NCBI RefSeq assembly: GCF_900112795.1
Contig: NZ_FONA01000016.1
Location: forward strand, 1 to 64,000
DNA length: 64,000 nucleotides
DNA from: Thermophagus xiamenensis
GTDB lineage: Bacteria; Bacteroidota; Bacteroidia; Bacteroidales; Marinilabiliaceae
Direction of reading: 5' to 3'
In this document: positions 8,561-18,862 of the stretch, one piece after another
How the letters are laid out: each line of letters starts with the position of its first letter
How positions within the stretch are numbered: position 1 is the first letter of the stretch
The notes under the pieces: model-generated
What the model was told of the DNA's origin: nothing
Database searches by the model: none
Seen by the model: only the letters and a program-made list of their open reading frames with translations
Program-made: the position numbers and the translations under genes

Positions 8561-10985
8561 GAGCTTCCATTTTTATTTCTTGCTCTTTAGGATCAATATT
8601 TTCAACCGGTTTCTTAATCTTTAACTCATCCATGTCAATATCTTCATCTTCGTCGTAGATGGTTAGCATAGGTTCTTTAAACGACTGGTTGGTAATAAGT
8701 CGTTCTAATCCGAGTAGCAGCGATGGCAATAATATGAGATTTGAAAAGAGTGCCACCAATAAGGTCAAAGCTACCAGGGCCCCTAATGCCACTGTTCCTC
8801 CAAAACTTGATACTGTAAATATACCAAAACCAAAGAAAAGAATCACGGAAGTATAGATCATACTTCGACCGGTTTCTTTCAAAGCCAGGACTGTTGCGGC
8901 CCGGATACTCCAATTGGTTTCCCCGAGTTCCTGCCGGTATTTGGAAAGAAAATGTATTGTATCATCTACCGAAATTCCAAAAGCAATGCTAAATACCAAT
9001 ATGGTTGAAGGCTTTATCGGTATATTAAATACCCCCATTAAGGCGGCGGTGGTTATCAACGGAACCAAATTGGGAATCAAAGATACCAGTACCATTCTTT
9101 TTGAGCGGAACATCCAGGACATAAAAGAGGCAATAAGCAGGATGGCCAATCCTAAGCTGATAAAAAGATTACGAACCAAGTATTCGGTTCCCTTAAAAAA
9201 TACTACGCTTGAACCGGTGAGGGAGGTGACATATTTTGATGGTGTGAATACTGAATCAACTATTGCACCAATTTTGTTATTCAGTACTTCCATTTTGTTG
9301 GTGCCAACATCTGCCATCCTGAAGCTGATTCTGGTTTTTTGTCCGGTAGAGTCCACAAAGGAATTGACTACCCCCGGAATGGTTGTATTGCTTTGAGGTA
9401 CATATGACATGATGAACTTATGTTCCATTGACCCGGGAAGCGAATAAAAACCGGGGTTCCCATTATAGAATGCCTGACGGGCAAATTTAACGACTTCAGC
9501 TATAGATAACCCTTTTGATATTTCCGGAAACTCTGTTAGCTTTTGTTGCAATGCATCAATTTTCCGTAAGTTTTGCGGCTGCATTACGCCTTTGGGTTTT
9601 TGTGTATCAATCATTATTTCCAAAGGCATCAGACCGCTAAAATGCTTCTCAAAAAAGTCAAGGTCTTTATATAGTGTATGGTCGTGCGGGATATCATCGA
9701 GCATGTATCCGGTAGTTTTCATTTGTGAAATGCCATATCCTCCAAAAATGATGAGTCCTAAGGCACCTGAGTAAACAACCTTTTTATGATTGAGAGAAAT
9801 ATGAACCAATTTATTGATAATTACTTCAAAAAACCGATTGTTCAGATGGCGGACATGCTTTTCGCGGGGATCGGAGAGAAAACTAAAGATGATAGGAATA
9901 AGCGTTAATGAGAGTATAAAAACTACCATGATGTTGATGGCAGCCATAATCCCAAATTCTATCAAGAGTTTACTGCTGGTAAAAACGAAGGTGGCGAAAC
10001 CACTGGCTGTAGTCAGGTTGGTTAAAAATGTGGCATTGCCGATTTTCTGGATGACACGTTGCAATGATTTTATTTTGTTCCCGTGCTTTCGAAATTCATA
10101 GTGAAATTTGTTTAAGAAAAAAACCGAATTGGGAATGCCTATAACTATTATCAGAGGGGGAATCATACCGGTAAGGATGGTGATTTTGAATCCTGCCAAT
10201 GCCTGAATTCCCAATGCCCAAATCACGGCCATGCCAACTACAAGCATGGAAAATATTACTACTTTAAATGACCTGAAAAACAAAAATATGATAACCGCCG
10301 TGATAGCCAGGGCCAGCCAAATAAACATATTAAGCTCTTTCTTTATCATTTCGGCCGTTTCGACACGTATATACGGCAGACCGGAAATATGGACCTTATT
10401 GCCTGTTGAAAGAGCATATGCGTTTGCACATTTTTTAATTTCATTTATTAGAGGCACTCTGGCTTCGCTTTCCAGCACTTCCCTGTCTAAGGTGATGGCC
10501 ATTAAGTAACTATGCGTCTCGGGGTTGTAAATTAAATATTTGTAAAATGGTAGCGCATCGAATGTTTGGTAAAGAGAGTCAAGAACGGATTGATTGTTTA
10601 TTTCCCGGAAAACAGGTGATAGTTCAAACTTTTTCTTTTGTAGGTTCTTTTTTAATGTAAAGGCATCAGACACAGAAAAAACTGAAGTGATACCATTTAT
10701 CTTTTTTAAATTTTGGGTAAGCTGTTCCCAGGCACTAAAATGTTGTACCTCGAAAAAAGTGCTGTCCTGAATCCCAAGTACAATGAGATTTCCTTCATTG
10801 CCAAATTCTTTAATAAAATCCTGATAGTCCAGGCTTGCCGGATCATCTTCCGGCAACAAAGGTGCATATTGATATGACATCTCTATTTCCCGTGATTGAA
10901 CCCCTAAAAATACTGTGAGTATGGTCAGAACAATCAGAATAGGGAATCTATTTCGAAGAATAAAACTGGCAGTACGAATCCACAT
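8547..10985 (-). CDS. MMPL/RND-superfamily exporter
   Basis: 812 residues in two similar halves, each with one transmembrane helix, a large extracytoplasmic loop and a bundle of five helices (about 222-375 and 620-760). Helix text such as LIIVIGIPNSVFFLNKFHYE and ISVDDTIHFLSKYRQELGE fits the hydrophobe/SSD-like exporter branch rather than drug pumps. The acidic C-terminus (YDEDEDIDMDELKIKKP) is cytoplasmic. These proteins usually move lipids or hydrophobic molecules; hopanoid, sterol-like or lipid cargo is inference. It heads the transcript with the polyprenyl synthase and ATP synthase genes. Confidence 0.88.
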   Translation of the reverse strand: MWIRTASFILRNRFPILIVLTILTVFLGVQSREIEMSYQYAPLLPEDDPASLDYQDFIKEFGNEGNLIVLGIQDSTFFEVQHFSAWEQLTQNLKKINGITSVFSVSDAFTLKKNLQKKKFELSPVFREINNQSVLDSLYQTFDALPFYKYLIYNPETHSYLMAITLDREVLESEARVPLINEIKKCANAYALSTGNKVHISGLPYIRVETAEMIKKELNMFIWLALAITAVIIFLFFRSFKVVIFSMLVVGMAVIWALGIQALAGFKITILTGMIPPLIIVIGIPNSVFFLNKFHYEFRKHGNKIKSLQRVIQKIGNATFLTNLTTASGFATFVFTSSKLLIEFGIMAAINIMVVFILSLTLIPIIFSFLSDPREKHVRHLNNRFFEVIINKLVHISLNHKKVVYSGALGLIIFGGYGISQMKTTGYMLDDIPHDHTLYKDLDFFEKHFSGLMPLEIMIDTQKPKGVMQPQNLRKIDALQQKLTEFPEISKGLSIAEVVKFARQAFYNGNPGFYSLPGSMEHKFIMSYVPQSNTTIPGVVNSFVDSTGQKTRISFRMADVGTNKMEVLNNKIGAIVDSVFTPSKYVTSLTGSSVVFFKGTEYLVRNLFISLGLAILLIASFMSWMFRSKRMVLVSLIPNLVPLITTAALMGVFNIPIKPSTILVFSIAFGISVDDTIHFLSKYRQELGETNWSIRAATVLALKETGRSMIYTSVILFFGFGIFTVSSFGGTVALGALVALTLLVALFSNLILLPSLLLGLERLITNQSFKEPMLTIYDEDEDIDMDELKIKKPVENIDPKEQEIKMEAHVEN

Positions 10986-11058
10986 AAATCAACCGGTTAC
11001 CTCAACATTTCAAACAAACGGTGCGAATTTAGGAAAATTTCAGGAGTTTACGGCTCTT

Positions 11059-12033
11059 TTAAAACATCTGTTGTTTAAAGAGTCCGCGTTGCCTGTCTTG
11101 TTTCTTCCCAAAGTAAAAAGCAATATCCAAAAATGGCAGAAGTTTTAGAGAGTTGGGGCCTATATTACCAACCCCTAAAATATAACCGGCCGATACCGAT
11201 AGGTTATTAACAGGAAAATATTCTAATGAAGATTGTTGCTCAAAGGTAAGGTTGGATGGAAAATCACCCGTCAGAAGCCTTATTTCGCCCCGGCCATATA
11301 GTTGTGTCACAATGTGCCAGTCGGCCCTAAACGAGAATGTGCCGAACCATCCGGTACCCGCATACGACATGCTCCGCGGCGTTTTGAAGAGATTATCTTC
11401 AAGATAAATTTCTTCGTCATCGAAGGGAATACCAAAATCCAATGCCAGGGATGCCGATAATATTAAATTGGGCTGATGGGGGTAACAAGACAATTTGTTG
11501 AAGAAAGGTTTGCTGATGATAATTTGATTTCGGAATGATACCACTCGCGGAACATTGGATACCGAGTCGGCAAGCAAAAAGTTTTTTTCATTATAAACCA
11601 TTTTTAAGCCCGGCCAGGATGTATAAACACCATGCAGAGAGGATACCCATATTTTGCCTCTGCTTATTTCATTTTTTACAAAAATATTGGGTGCCCAGTA
11701 GTTTAAAATGGGGATGGTGGATAGTTCAAGGCCTTGTTTAATGCCATAGCGGGCAGGAGTGGTGACACTGATATTGCCTGCGTGGGGATACGAAGTTGCC
11801 GCAGTTGCTGCCGACCAAATGTAGTCATCTCTCATGTTCTCTCTTGATTGTCCGAAAGGCTGAAGTCGATTAAATTGATTTCCTTCACCCGCTTCCTGTT
11901 TTCTTTTTTCAAGGTCTTTGGTGGCTTTTTCAACCTGGCTTTTCTTTCTAAACGGCCATATCTGGGCTTGTGACCTGTCCGGCAGCGTGAAACATATTAA
12001 AATTAATACTATTAAATAATGCTTTACCATCAA
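11059..12033 (-). CDS. predicted outer-membrane beta-barrel-like protein
   Basis: 324 residues with a signal peptide (HYLIVLILICFTLPDRSQAQ), a charged helical stretch (about 30-60) and then alternating aromatic/polar strands (GTFSFRADWHIVTQLYGRGE, LSVSAGYILGVGNIGPNS). This suggests a small barrel or surface protein. I recognise no family. It stands alone between two operons with its own upstream promoter box. The C-terminus is basic (GKKQDRQRGLFKQQMF), unlike the usual aromatic-ending barrel signal, so the barrel call is tentative. Confidence 0.62.
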   Translation of the reverse strand: MMVKHYLIVLILICFTLPDRSQAQIWPFRKKSQVEKATKDLEKRKQEAGEGNQFNRLQPFGQSRENMRDDYIWSAATAATSYPHAGNISVTTPARYGIKQGLELSTIPILNYWAPNIFVKNEISRGKIWVSSLHGVYTSWPGLKMVYNEKNFLLADSVSNVPRVVSFRNQIIISKPFFNKLSCYPHQPNLILSASLALDFGIPFDDEEIYLEDNLFKTPRSMSYAGTGWFGTFSFRADWHIVTQLYGRGEIRLLTGDFPSNLTFEQQSSLEYFPVNNLSVSAGYILGVGNIGPNSLKLLPFLDIAFYFGKKQDRQRGLFKQQMF

Positions 12034-12090
12034 TTTAAGGGAATTTAAACCTAAACATTGTTAAAAATAATAAATTATCTCCCTTTTGGT

Positions 12091-12098
12091 CAAAGATA
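12091..12098 (-). promoter_or_regulatory. -7 box of the outer-membrane-like gene
   Basis: The minus strand reads TATCTTTG, an exact match to TAnnTTTG, 58 bp upstream of the ATG at 12033. No clear TTG -33 box is visible. Confidence 0.5.
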
Positions 12099-12760
12099 TA
12101 TGCGTTTTTTCCGTTACTTGTCTGTTTATAACAGATTAAACGTAAATTGTTCTTATTTATTCTTTTATCTAACTAATAATGAATGTAAACAAGATTTTAT
12201 TTTCAGAACCTTAGCGCGGGTTCTTATAATTATTTGAGTATGATAAACCTAATTGGTTAATATAAAAGTTGTTGTGTGGTTCTTCCGGCCTGTGTTCATT
12301 GTCCCGAATTCGCTGAATGGCTGAATATCTTTCCCCGAAATTGAATTAGACCACTTCCGCCTCCTGACCGTGCACTTTCTGCATGCCCTTATCCAACAAA
12401 TCTCATTTAAACCGGGAAATCCTTTTGCTTAATAGTACGAGTCTTTTTTTAAATGAGGTGAATTTTGGTTCCGGTTAGTAATGATTCGTTGTTTATCGTC
12501 CAATTTCGCTTGTTCGGCGGAAACTCAGGAAACTTTTTACAGTGCATGAGTTTTCGGTGCGCTATACTACTTACCTTTGCTGCAAAATCAATGGTTTAAA
12601 AAAATGATAACCTGAATATTGCAATGATTGGTTTTGGTTTTTGCCGACCATCTGTACATGATGAAGATGGCAACAAATGGGAATGCAGGTAGGAGATATG
12701 AGTTTTTTTGTCTCTCATTAATAAGTTGTTAACAAATAGTATGAATAAATAAAATAGGGA
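12099..12760. other. 660-bp gene-free spacer before the efflux operon
   Basis: No credible reading frame. It holds a short stem AGAACC/GGTTCT (12205-12224), a perfect 10-bp inverted repeat CTCATTTAAA/TTTAAATGAG (12402-12411 and 12448-12457, 36-nt loop), and a plus-strand TACCTTTG (12572-12579) that fits the -7 consensus and could start the efflux operon with a leader of roughly 175 nt. A small RNA or regulatory leader is possible but unproven. Confidence 0.45.
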
Positions 12761-14116
12761 ATGAGGTTTAAGAGTTTATTGTTAATAGTTGCAATTTTAA
12801 GTACCAACGTTTTTGCACAGTCGAATGCCGATACACTGTCATTTTCTTTAGAAGATGCCATGAGTTATGCATCTAAACATGCTTATCAAAAAATAAGCTC
12901 GGAACTTGATATTAAGTCGGCCAGGAAAAAACTATGGGAAACCATTGCTTCGGGATTGCCGCAAATTGACTTTTCGGCTCAATACAACCATTCTATCGAT
13001 GTGCCTGTAAGTCTGCTTCCCGCCGAAATAATTCCTGAGGATATGCTTCCACCCGGAATCGGACCCGGTGATAAAGTACCAATATCGTTTTCTACGGCTT
13101 ATGATGGTTCCTATTCTGTTTCGGCCATGCAAATGATTTTTAAGGGTTCATATTTTGTTGGTCTCGAAGCCACCAAAGTTTTTCTTGACCTTACCCGACA
13201 TCAGGACGAAAAGACCGAAATTCAAATTCGTGATGCCGTAGCCAAAGCGTATTTTCTGGTTTTGGCGGCTCGTGAAAATTACAATGCCTTTAAAGAGAAT
13301 CTGGAAATTAATAAGGGAACCTTAAAAGAGACCGAAGCCATGTTTGATAATGGTTTTCGTGAATCGATGGATGTATCGCAGATTAAACTAATGGTGCGGG
13401 AAGCTGAAAAACAAATTGTAGAGACGAAACGAAATGAAGAGGTGGCTTTAGCAGTTTTACGCTTTTCAATGGGATTGGATGAAGACCGCCAGCTAATCCT
13501 TACCGACAAGTTAGAAACTTTATCGCAAAGGTTAGTCGAACAGCAAGAGACTGAAAAATGGGCCCCCGTTGAACACATCGATTATAAAATTGCGAATACC
13601 AATGCCGAAAGTCAACGATTGCTACTCAAAAATGCTAAAGCACAGTACCTGCCCGAAATAAGTGCATTTTATACTTATCAGAAAAGCGGATATGGTGACA
13701 GCTGGAATATTTTTAAAGAACAATGGTACAAGGCCCAGTTTGTGGGGATAACCGTTTCTATGCCGCTATTCTCATCAGGGATGAGACATGCTCAGGTTCA
13801 GCAACAAAAACTGGCATGGGATAAAAGCCTCAATGAGCAACAACAAACTTTAAGGAATATTCAGACCCAAAGTTTAACCGCTCTGACCAATTATTATAGT
13901 GCCCTTGACCAACTTGATATTGCCAAAGAAAGTAAAGCATTAGCCGAAGACATCTATTCCAAAACCAGGGTGAAATTTTCTAATGGCATTGTGGGAAGCT
14001 TCGAGCTCAATCAGCTGCAGGGACAATTTGTTCAAGCACAAATAAATTACGTGAACGCCATTCTTAACCTAATGAATGCCAAAATCGATTACTTAAAAGC
14101 CATTGGGAAATTGTAG
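12761..14116 (+). CDS. TolC-family outer-membrane efflux channel
   Basis: 451 residues with a signal peptide (LLLIVAILSTNVFAQ) and two long helical repeats typical of outer-membrane efflux proteins; the second repeat (about 270-445) ends in YVNAILNLMNAKIDYLKAIG. It forms the trimeric exit duct across the outer membrane and periplasm. It is first in a three-gene plus-strand operon with a periplasmic adaptor (91 bp gap) and an RND pump. The substrate is not readable. Confidence 0.93.
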   Translation: MRFKSLLLIVAILSTNVFAQSNADTLSFSLEDAMSYASKHAYQKISSELDIKSARKKLWETIASGLPQIDFSAQYNHSIDVPVSLLPAEIIPEDMLPPGIGPGDKVPISFSTAYDGSYSVSAMQMIFKGSYFVGLEATKVFLDLTRHQDEKTEIQIRDAVAKAYFLVLAARENYNAFKENLEINKGTLKETEAMFDNGFRESMDVSQIKLMVREAEKQIVETKRNEEVALAVLRFSMGLDEDRQLILTDKLETLSQRLVEQQETEKWAPVEHIDYKIANTNAESQRLLLKNAKAQYLPEISAFYTYQKSGYGDSWNIFKEQWYKAQFVGITVSMPLFSSGMRHAQVQQQKLAWDKSLNEQQQTLRNIQTQSLTALTNYYSALDQLDIAKESKALAEDIYSKTRVKFSNGIVGSFELNQLQGQFVQAQINYVNAILNLMNAKIDYLKAIGKL

Positions 14117-14207
14117 TCTGACGGCTTGACAAAACCGGATGCAACATTTTACCTTTCTCAGGTATCGATTGACCTATGGATTAGAAAAAATAAATTATCA
14201 GTTAATT

Positions 14208-15356
14208 ATGAAACATCTATTATTTGTATTTCTACTTTTTTCATTGGTAATTGCCGGGGTGGGTTGTAGTGCCGATCTTCCTGCCAATGAACGTGAGATA
14301 AAAAAACAGCAATTAGAAACATTAAAGAAACAACTCGCCGAAATAAAATCCAAGATTGATGAGTTGGAAGCAGAATTGAGAAATGAAGAAAAATTGGACA
14401 ACCGTGTTAACGTTGAAGTGCTACGGTTAAATCCTACACGGTTTGAACAATTTATTGAAGTTACCGGGAATGTGGCTACCGATCAAAATATTATTGTAAG
14501 CCCCGAAACAGCAGGAGTTATTGAATCTGTTTCCGTAAAAGAGGGTCAGGTTGTTAGCCGGGGGCAGGTGCTTGGCCGGTTAAATACCGATATTATAGAA
14601 CAGTCTATTGATGAGGTTAAAGTGAATTTGCAGCTGGCACGTACACTCTATCAGCGAAGAAAAAACTTATGGGACCAGAATATTGGCAGCGAAGTAGAGT
14701 TTTTGCAGGCAGAGTCAAATATGAAGGCTTTGGAAAAGCGCTTGCAAGGCCTGGAGGCTCAATTGGAAATGGCGGTTATTAAAGCACCTATCAATGGTGT
14801 GGTGGATGAGCTTATTCAAAGACAAGGTGAAATGGCCGGACCGGCTATCCCTTTTGCCCGGATTGTCAACCTCAGTGATGTTTATATCACTGCCGATGTA
14901 TCGGAACAATATTTGGGAAAAATTCATCAGGGTGATACGGTTTTAGTTAGTTTCCCGGTGTTGGGCATCAATACCACGGAAGCCATTTACCGGACCTCTT
15001 CGGTTATCGACCCGGATAGCAGAACTTTCTCGTTGCGGGTTAATTTGACCAATCAAAATCAAAAATTACAGCCCAACCTGATGGGTGAGTTAAAAATCAG
15101 AGTAGCTGAAATCACCAAGGCTCTGGTTGTCCCTTCACTTTTTGTTAAGAAAGATTTTAAGGGTGAATTCCTTTTTGTCGCCGAGAATGATTCCAATAAT
15201 GTTTTCATTGCCCGAAAAAAATACATTACTACCAGTTTCCGGGATAATAATCAGTCGGTTGTTGATAGTGGCCTGGTGCCCGGAACTTTAGTTATTTCAA
15301 GTGGGTATGACCAGGTTACTGACGGAACGTTTTTGAATATTGATAAACAACTTTGA
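14208..15356 (+). CDS. RND efflux periplasmic adaptor lipoprotein
   Basis: 382 residues from the ATG at 14208, chosen because it starts a lipoprotein signal (LLFVFLLFSLVIAGVGC, Cys at about 20); the same frame opens 69 bp earlier without a signal. A coiled coil rich in Lys/Glu follows (about 25-65), an uncommon extra before the usual fold. Next come the lipoyl/barrel-sandwich halves (GVIESVSVKEGQVVSRGQVL and IKAPINGVVDELIQRQGEM) flanking the hairpin, then a beta-barrel domain. It links the inner-membrane pump to the TolC channel. The pump gene starts 13 bp downstream. Confidence 0.92.
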   Translation: MKHLLFVFLLFSLVIAGVGCSADLPANEREIKKQQLETLKKQLAEIKSKIDELEAELRNEEKLDNRVNVEVLRLNPTRFEQFIEVTGNVATDQNIIVSPETAGVIESVSVKEGQVVSRGQVLGRLNTDIIEQSIDEVKVNLQLARTLYQRRKNLWDQNIGSEVEFLQAESNMKALEKRLQGLEAQLEMAVIKAPINGVVDELIQRQGEMAGPAIPFARIVNLSDVYITADVSEQYLGKIHQGDTVLVSFPVLGINTTEAIYRTSSVIDPDSRTFSLRVNLTNQNQKLQPNLMGELKIRVAEITKALVVPSLFVKKDFKGEFLFVAENDSNNVFIARKKYITTSFRDNNQSVVDSGLVPGTLVISSGYDQVTDGTFLNIDKQL

Positions 15357-15369
15357 TTTATAATTAGAA

Positions 15370-18300
15370 ATGCAAGAATATTCCGAAAACAATTTGAAGA
15401 AAGTAGTTGAGAGAAAATTTGGCCCTACCCTGGCGGCACTAAAGAATAAAAATACAGTCTTTGTTCTTACCATTTTTCTCTTTATAGCAGGTCTGATTTC
15501 CTATAATAGTATGCAACGAGAGTTGTTCCCCGAAATTGTTGTACCCTATATCATGGTTTCAACACCTTATCCGGGGAACAGTCCCCTCGATATTGAAAAT
15601 CTTATTACACGACCTATTGAAAAGGAGCTGAAAGATTTGACAGGGGTAAAGCGTTTCTCTTCTGCCTCTTTCCAGGATATTAGTTTGATTTTGGTGGAAT
15701 TCGAAACCGATGTGGAAGTTCAAAAGGCGTTGCAGGATACAAAAGACCAGGTAGATAAGGCAAAAAGTGAACTGCCCGAAGATTTGGATACCGACCCCAT
15801 TACTGAAGATATTGATTTTTCTGAATTTCCTGTGCTCAATATTAACTTGTCAGGCAATTATAGTATTGTAGAATTAAAGAAGTTTGCAGAGGAGCTGCAA
15901 GACGACTTTGAATCATTGCGTGAGGTGCGTGAAGCCGACATTAAAGGTGTTGACGAACGAGAAATAAAAGTTCATGTAGACCCTCTGAAATTAGAGAATG
16001 CCAATTTGGAATTCAGTGATATTGAATTCGCCCTGAGGTCGGAAAATGTTACCATAGGTGCCGGCGAAGTCGTTGTTGACGGTACCCGACGATCGGTACG
16101 TACCGATGCCGATTACAAAAACATGGAGGAGATTCGAAACACAATCGTGAAAAGCGAAAACGGTAAAGTGGTCTATTTGCGCGATGTGGCAGAGGTAATT
16201 GACGGGTTTGAAGAGCGTTCTTCCATTTCGCGCCTTGACAAACAACCGGTGGTTACTCTGTCGATTGTGAAAAAAAGTGGTGAAAACCTGTTGGATGCTA
16301 CCGATAAAATATTCAATATCATAAAACAAAAACAAGCAACTAAATCATTGCCGCCCGACTTGAATATTACTATTACCGATGACCAATCGGTTTATATCCG
16401 TGACCAAATCAGCAATCTGGAGAATTCCATAATTATGGGGATGCTCTTTGTTATGGTGGTGCTGTATCTTTTTATGGGCTTGCGTAATGCACTTTTTACG
16501 GGTTTGGCTATCCCTATGTCTATGTTCATTTCTTTTTTGATATTAGGGGAGTTAGGATATACTATTAATACCATGATTCTTTTTGGATTGTTGATGGCTT
16601 TGGGAATGTTGGTCGACAATGCCATTGTAGCCGTTGAGAATACTTATCGACATTTTGAAGAGGGATATCCTCGCTTTAAAGCTGTTCAGAAAGGGGTTAG
16701 TGAAATAGCCATGCCCATAATTAGTTCTACAGCGACAACCCTTGCAGCTTTTTTCCCGCTATTGCTATGGCCCGGCATAATGGGTGAGTTTATGAAGTAT
16801 CTGCCCATAACCTTAATTATTGTATTATCATCGTCTCTTTTCGTGGCTCTTATTTTGAATCCTGTGTTTGCTTTGCAGTTTATGAAGCACGAAAAAGCCG
16901 TTAATGAGAAAGGGAATAATCGTCGATTGTTTTGGATATGCGGTAGTTTGGCTTTGATTGGGATAATAAGTTATATAGCCGGCAGTATTCTGTGGGGTAA
17001 CCTGTTGATATTACCTCTTCTGTTAACCCTTTTAAATCTTTATGTCCTTAAACCGGCGGCATATCACTTTCAGCACAAATTATTGCTTCAATTAGAGCAT
17101 TTGTACGAATTGACACTGAAAAAAGCGTTGGGGCGGCGTACTTCTAAGTGGTTGTTTGGCGGAATGATACTTCTTTTATTCTTTTCAATTGTATTTTTCG
17201 CCATGACCAAACCTTATGTTGTCTTTTTCCCTGAGAATGAACCTAAAACCGTTTTTGTTACCATGGAGTTGCCTTTAGGCACCGACATTGATAAAACCAA
17301 TGAAATCTCTGTCGAAGCTGAGAAAATTATCGACAAAGTACTCGAACCCTATCGACATATCGTACAGTCGGTAGTCGTAAATGTGGGAAATGGGAAAGGG
17401 GGATTTTTCGAGTCTAACCGAAGTCCTAATAAGTCTTTAACTACCATAACATTTGTCGATTATCAGTATCGGGAGGGTATTAATACCTCAAAAATTATGA
17501 AAGAATTAAGTGATTCGCTTCGAAATTTTACAGGTGCTAAATTCTTTGTTGAGAAAGAAGAAAATGGCCCGCCGGTTGGTAAACCCATCAATATTGAAAT
17601 TTCGGGTGATGAATTTGAAAAGTTGGTTGAGGTGGCTTCTCAAATTAAAAACACTATTGATAACAGTCATATCGAAGGTATTGAGAATCTGGAGATGGAT
17701 ATTAACATGAATAAACCTGAAATGGAGATACACATCGACCGCGATAAGGTGCGGCGAATGGGCCTCTCTACTCAGATGGTTGCCGGTGCCCTTCGGACAG
17801 CCTTGTACGGTTCGAAGGCCGATACCTATAAGGATGGCGAAGACGAATATGATATTATGGTCAGATTGGCGGATCGATTTCGTCACGATGTTTCTGCTTT
17901 GATGAATTTTAAAATCAAGGTGGAAAAGAATGGGAATAGTTATCATATCCCCATATCATCGGTGGCCGATTATTCGTATGGGTCTACTTATGAGGATATT
18001 AAAAGAAAGGATAATACGAGGGTCATTACTCTTTCTTCCAATCTTATTGAGGGTTATAACGGCAACCTGATCAATGCCCGGATTCGGCAACTTTTGAACA
18101 ACTTTGAAATGCCACCGGGCTATCGTTGGGAAATGACCGGGGAGCAGGAAGACCAGAAAGAAACTTCCGATTTTTTGTTTAAAGCCTTGCTTATTGCCAT
18201 TGCGTTGATAGCAATGATTCTTATTACACAGTTTAATTCAGCAGCCAAACCGGCCATTATTCTCACAACTGTAGTTCTTAGTACCATCGGTGTTTTTATG

Positions 18301-18783
18301 GGTCTTGGAACTTTCGGAATGGACTTTGTCATTCTGATGACCGGTGTGGGTATTGTTTCCCTGGCAGGGATTGTGGTGAACAACGGAATTGTGCTGATTG
18401 ATTATATTGACATTGTAAGGAAAGAAAAGAAAATGGAAAGAAATATCGGTGAAGGAGAGCGACTTTCACCTCAGGAGGAAATCGACAGTGTTATTAAGGC
18501 CGGGAAAACACGTTTACGACCCGTCCTTTTGACGGCCATTACAACGGTTTTAGGATTGTTGCCTTTAGCTACTGGTATGAATTTCGACTTTTTCGGATTA
18601 TTCACCCGCCTCGACCCAAACATTTATTTTGGTGGCGACAATGCCGACTTTTGGGGACCCATGGCTTGGACCATAATTTTTGGACTTACTACTGCTACCT
18701 TCCTGACTCTGGTGATGGTGCCCGTTATGTATAATTTGGCTGTGCGGGTAAGAAATAAATTTTCCAATACCGGCCAGAGATGA
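15370..18783 (+). CDS. RND efflux pump, inner-membrane permease
   Basis: 1137 residues, slightly longer than AcrB-type pumps (about 1050), with twelve predicted transmembrane helices in two halves and two large periplasmic loops. The N-terminal FPEIVVPYIMVSTPYPGNSP and helix-4 GMLVDNAIVAVENTYRHF are family signatures. The aspartate pair used for proton relay in AcrB reads Asp-Asn here, a substitution also found in other family members. Insertions include a charged stretch between helices 6 and 7 (about 510-580) and a loop near 1080 (RLDPNIYFGGDNADFWGP). It exports hydrophobic or amphiphilic compounds using the proton or sodium gradient; the cargo is not predictable. Confidence 0.95.
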   Translation: MQEYSENNLKKVVERKFGPTLAALKNKNTVFVLTIFLFIAGLISYNSMQRELFPEIVVPYIMVSTPYPGNSPLDIENLITRPIEKELKDLTGVKRFSSASFQDISLILVEFETDVEVQKALQDTKDQVDKAKSELPEDLDTDPITEDIDFSEFPVLNINLSGNYSIVELKKFAEELQDDFESLREVREADIKGVDEREIKVHVDPLKLENANLEFSDIEFALRSENVTIGAGEVVVDGTRRSVRTDADYKNMEEIRNTIVKSENGKVVYLRDVAEVIDGFEERSSISRLDKQPVVTLSIVKKSGENLLDATDKIFNIIKQKQATKSLPPDLNITITDDQSVYIRDQISNLENSIIMGMLFVMVVLYLFMGLRNALFTGLAIPMSMFISFLILGELGYTINTMILFGLLMALGMLVDNAIVAVENTYRHFEEGYPRFKAVQKGVSEIAMPIISSTATTLAAFFPLLLWPGIMGEFMKYLPITLIIVLSSSLFVALILNPVFALQFMKHEKAVNEKGNNRRLFWICGSLALIGIISYIAGSILWGNLLILPLLLTLLNLYVLKPAAYHFQHKLLLQLEHLYELTLKKALGRRTSKWLFGGMILLLFFSIVFFAMTKPYVVFFPENEPKTVFVTMELPLGTDIDKTNEISVEAEKIIDKVLEPYRHIVQSVVVNVGNGKGGFFESNRSPNKSLTTITFVDYQYREGINTSKIMKELSDSLRNFTGAKFFVEKEENGPPVGKPINIEISGDEFEKLVEVASQIKNTIDNSHIEGIENLEMDINMNKPEMEIHIDRDKVRRMGLSTQMVAGALRTALYGSKADTYKDGEDEYDIMVRLADRFRHDVSALMNFKIKVEKNGNSYHIPISSVADYSYGSTYEDIKRKDNTRVITLSSNLIEGYNGNLINARIRQLLNNFEMPPGYRWEMTGEQEDQKETSDFLFKALLIAIALIAMILITQFNSAAKPAIILTTVVLSTIGVFMGLGTFGMDFVILMTGVGIVSLAGIVVNNGIVLIDYIDIVRKEKKMERNIGEGERLSPQEEIDSVIKAGKTRLRPVLLTAITTVLGLLPLATGMNFDFFGLFTRLDPNIYFGGDNADFWGPMAWTIIFGLTTATFLTLVMVPVMYNLAVRVRNKFSNTGQR

Positions 18784-18862
18784 TTCTTCCCAAAGCGAAG
18801 AAAGGACATCTGTTTTTAAGCCAAAGATATTCGTGTCGAGAAAAGGGAGACCTTCCCTGGCC

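Noticed and set aside
12320-12340. TATCTTTC as a promoter -7 box
   Set aside because: It lacks the final G of the consensus and is over 400 bp from any start codon.
15370-18783. Inactive RND pump because of Asp-Asn in helix 4
   Set aside because: The same substitution is common in working family members, so it is noted but not taken as loss of function.
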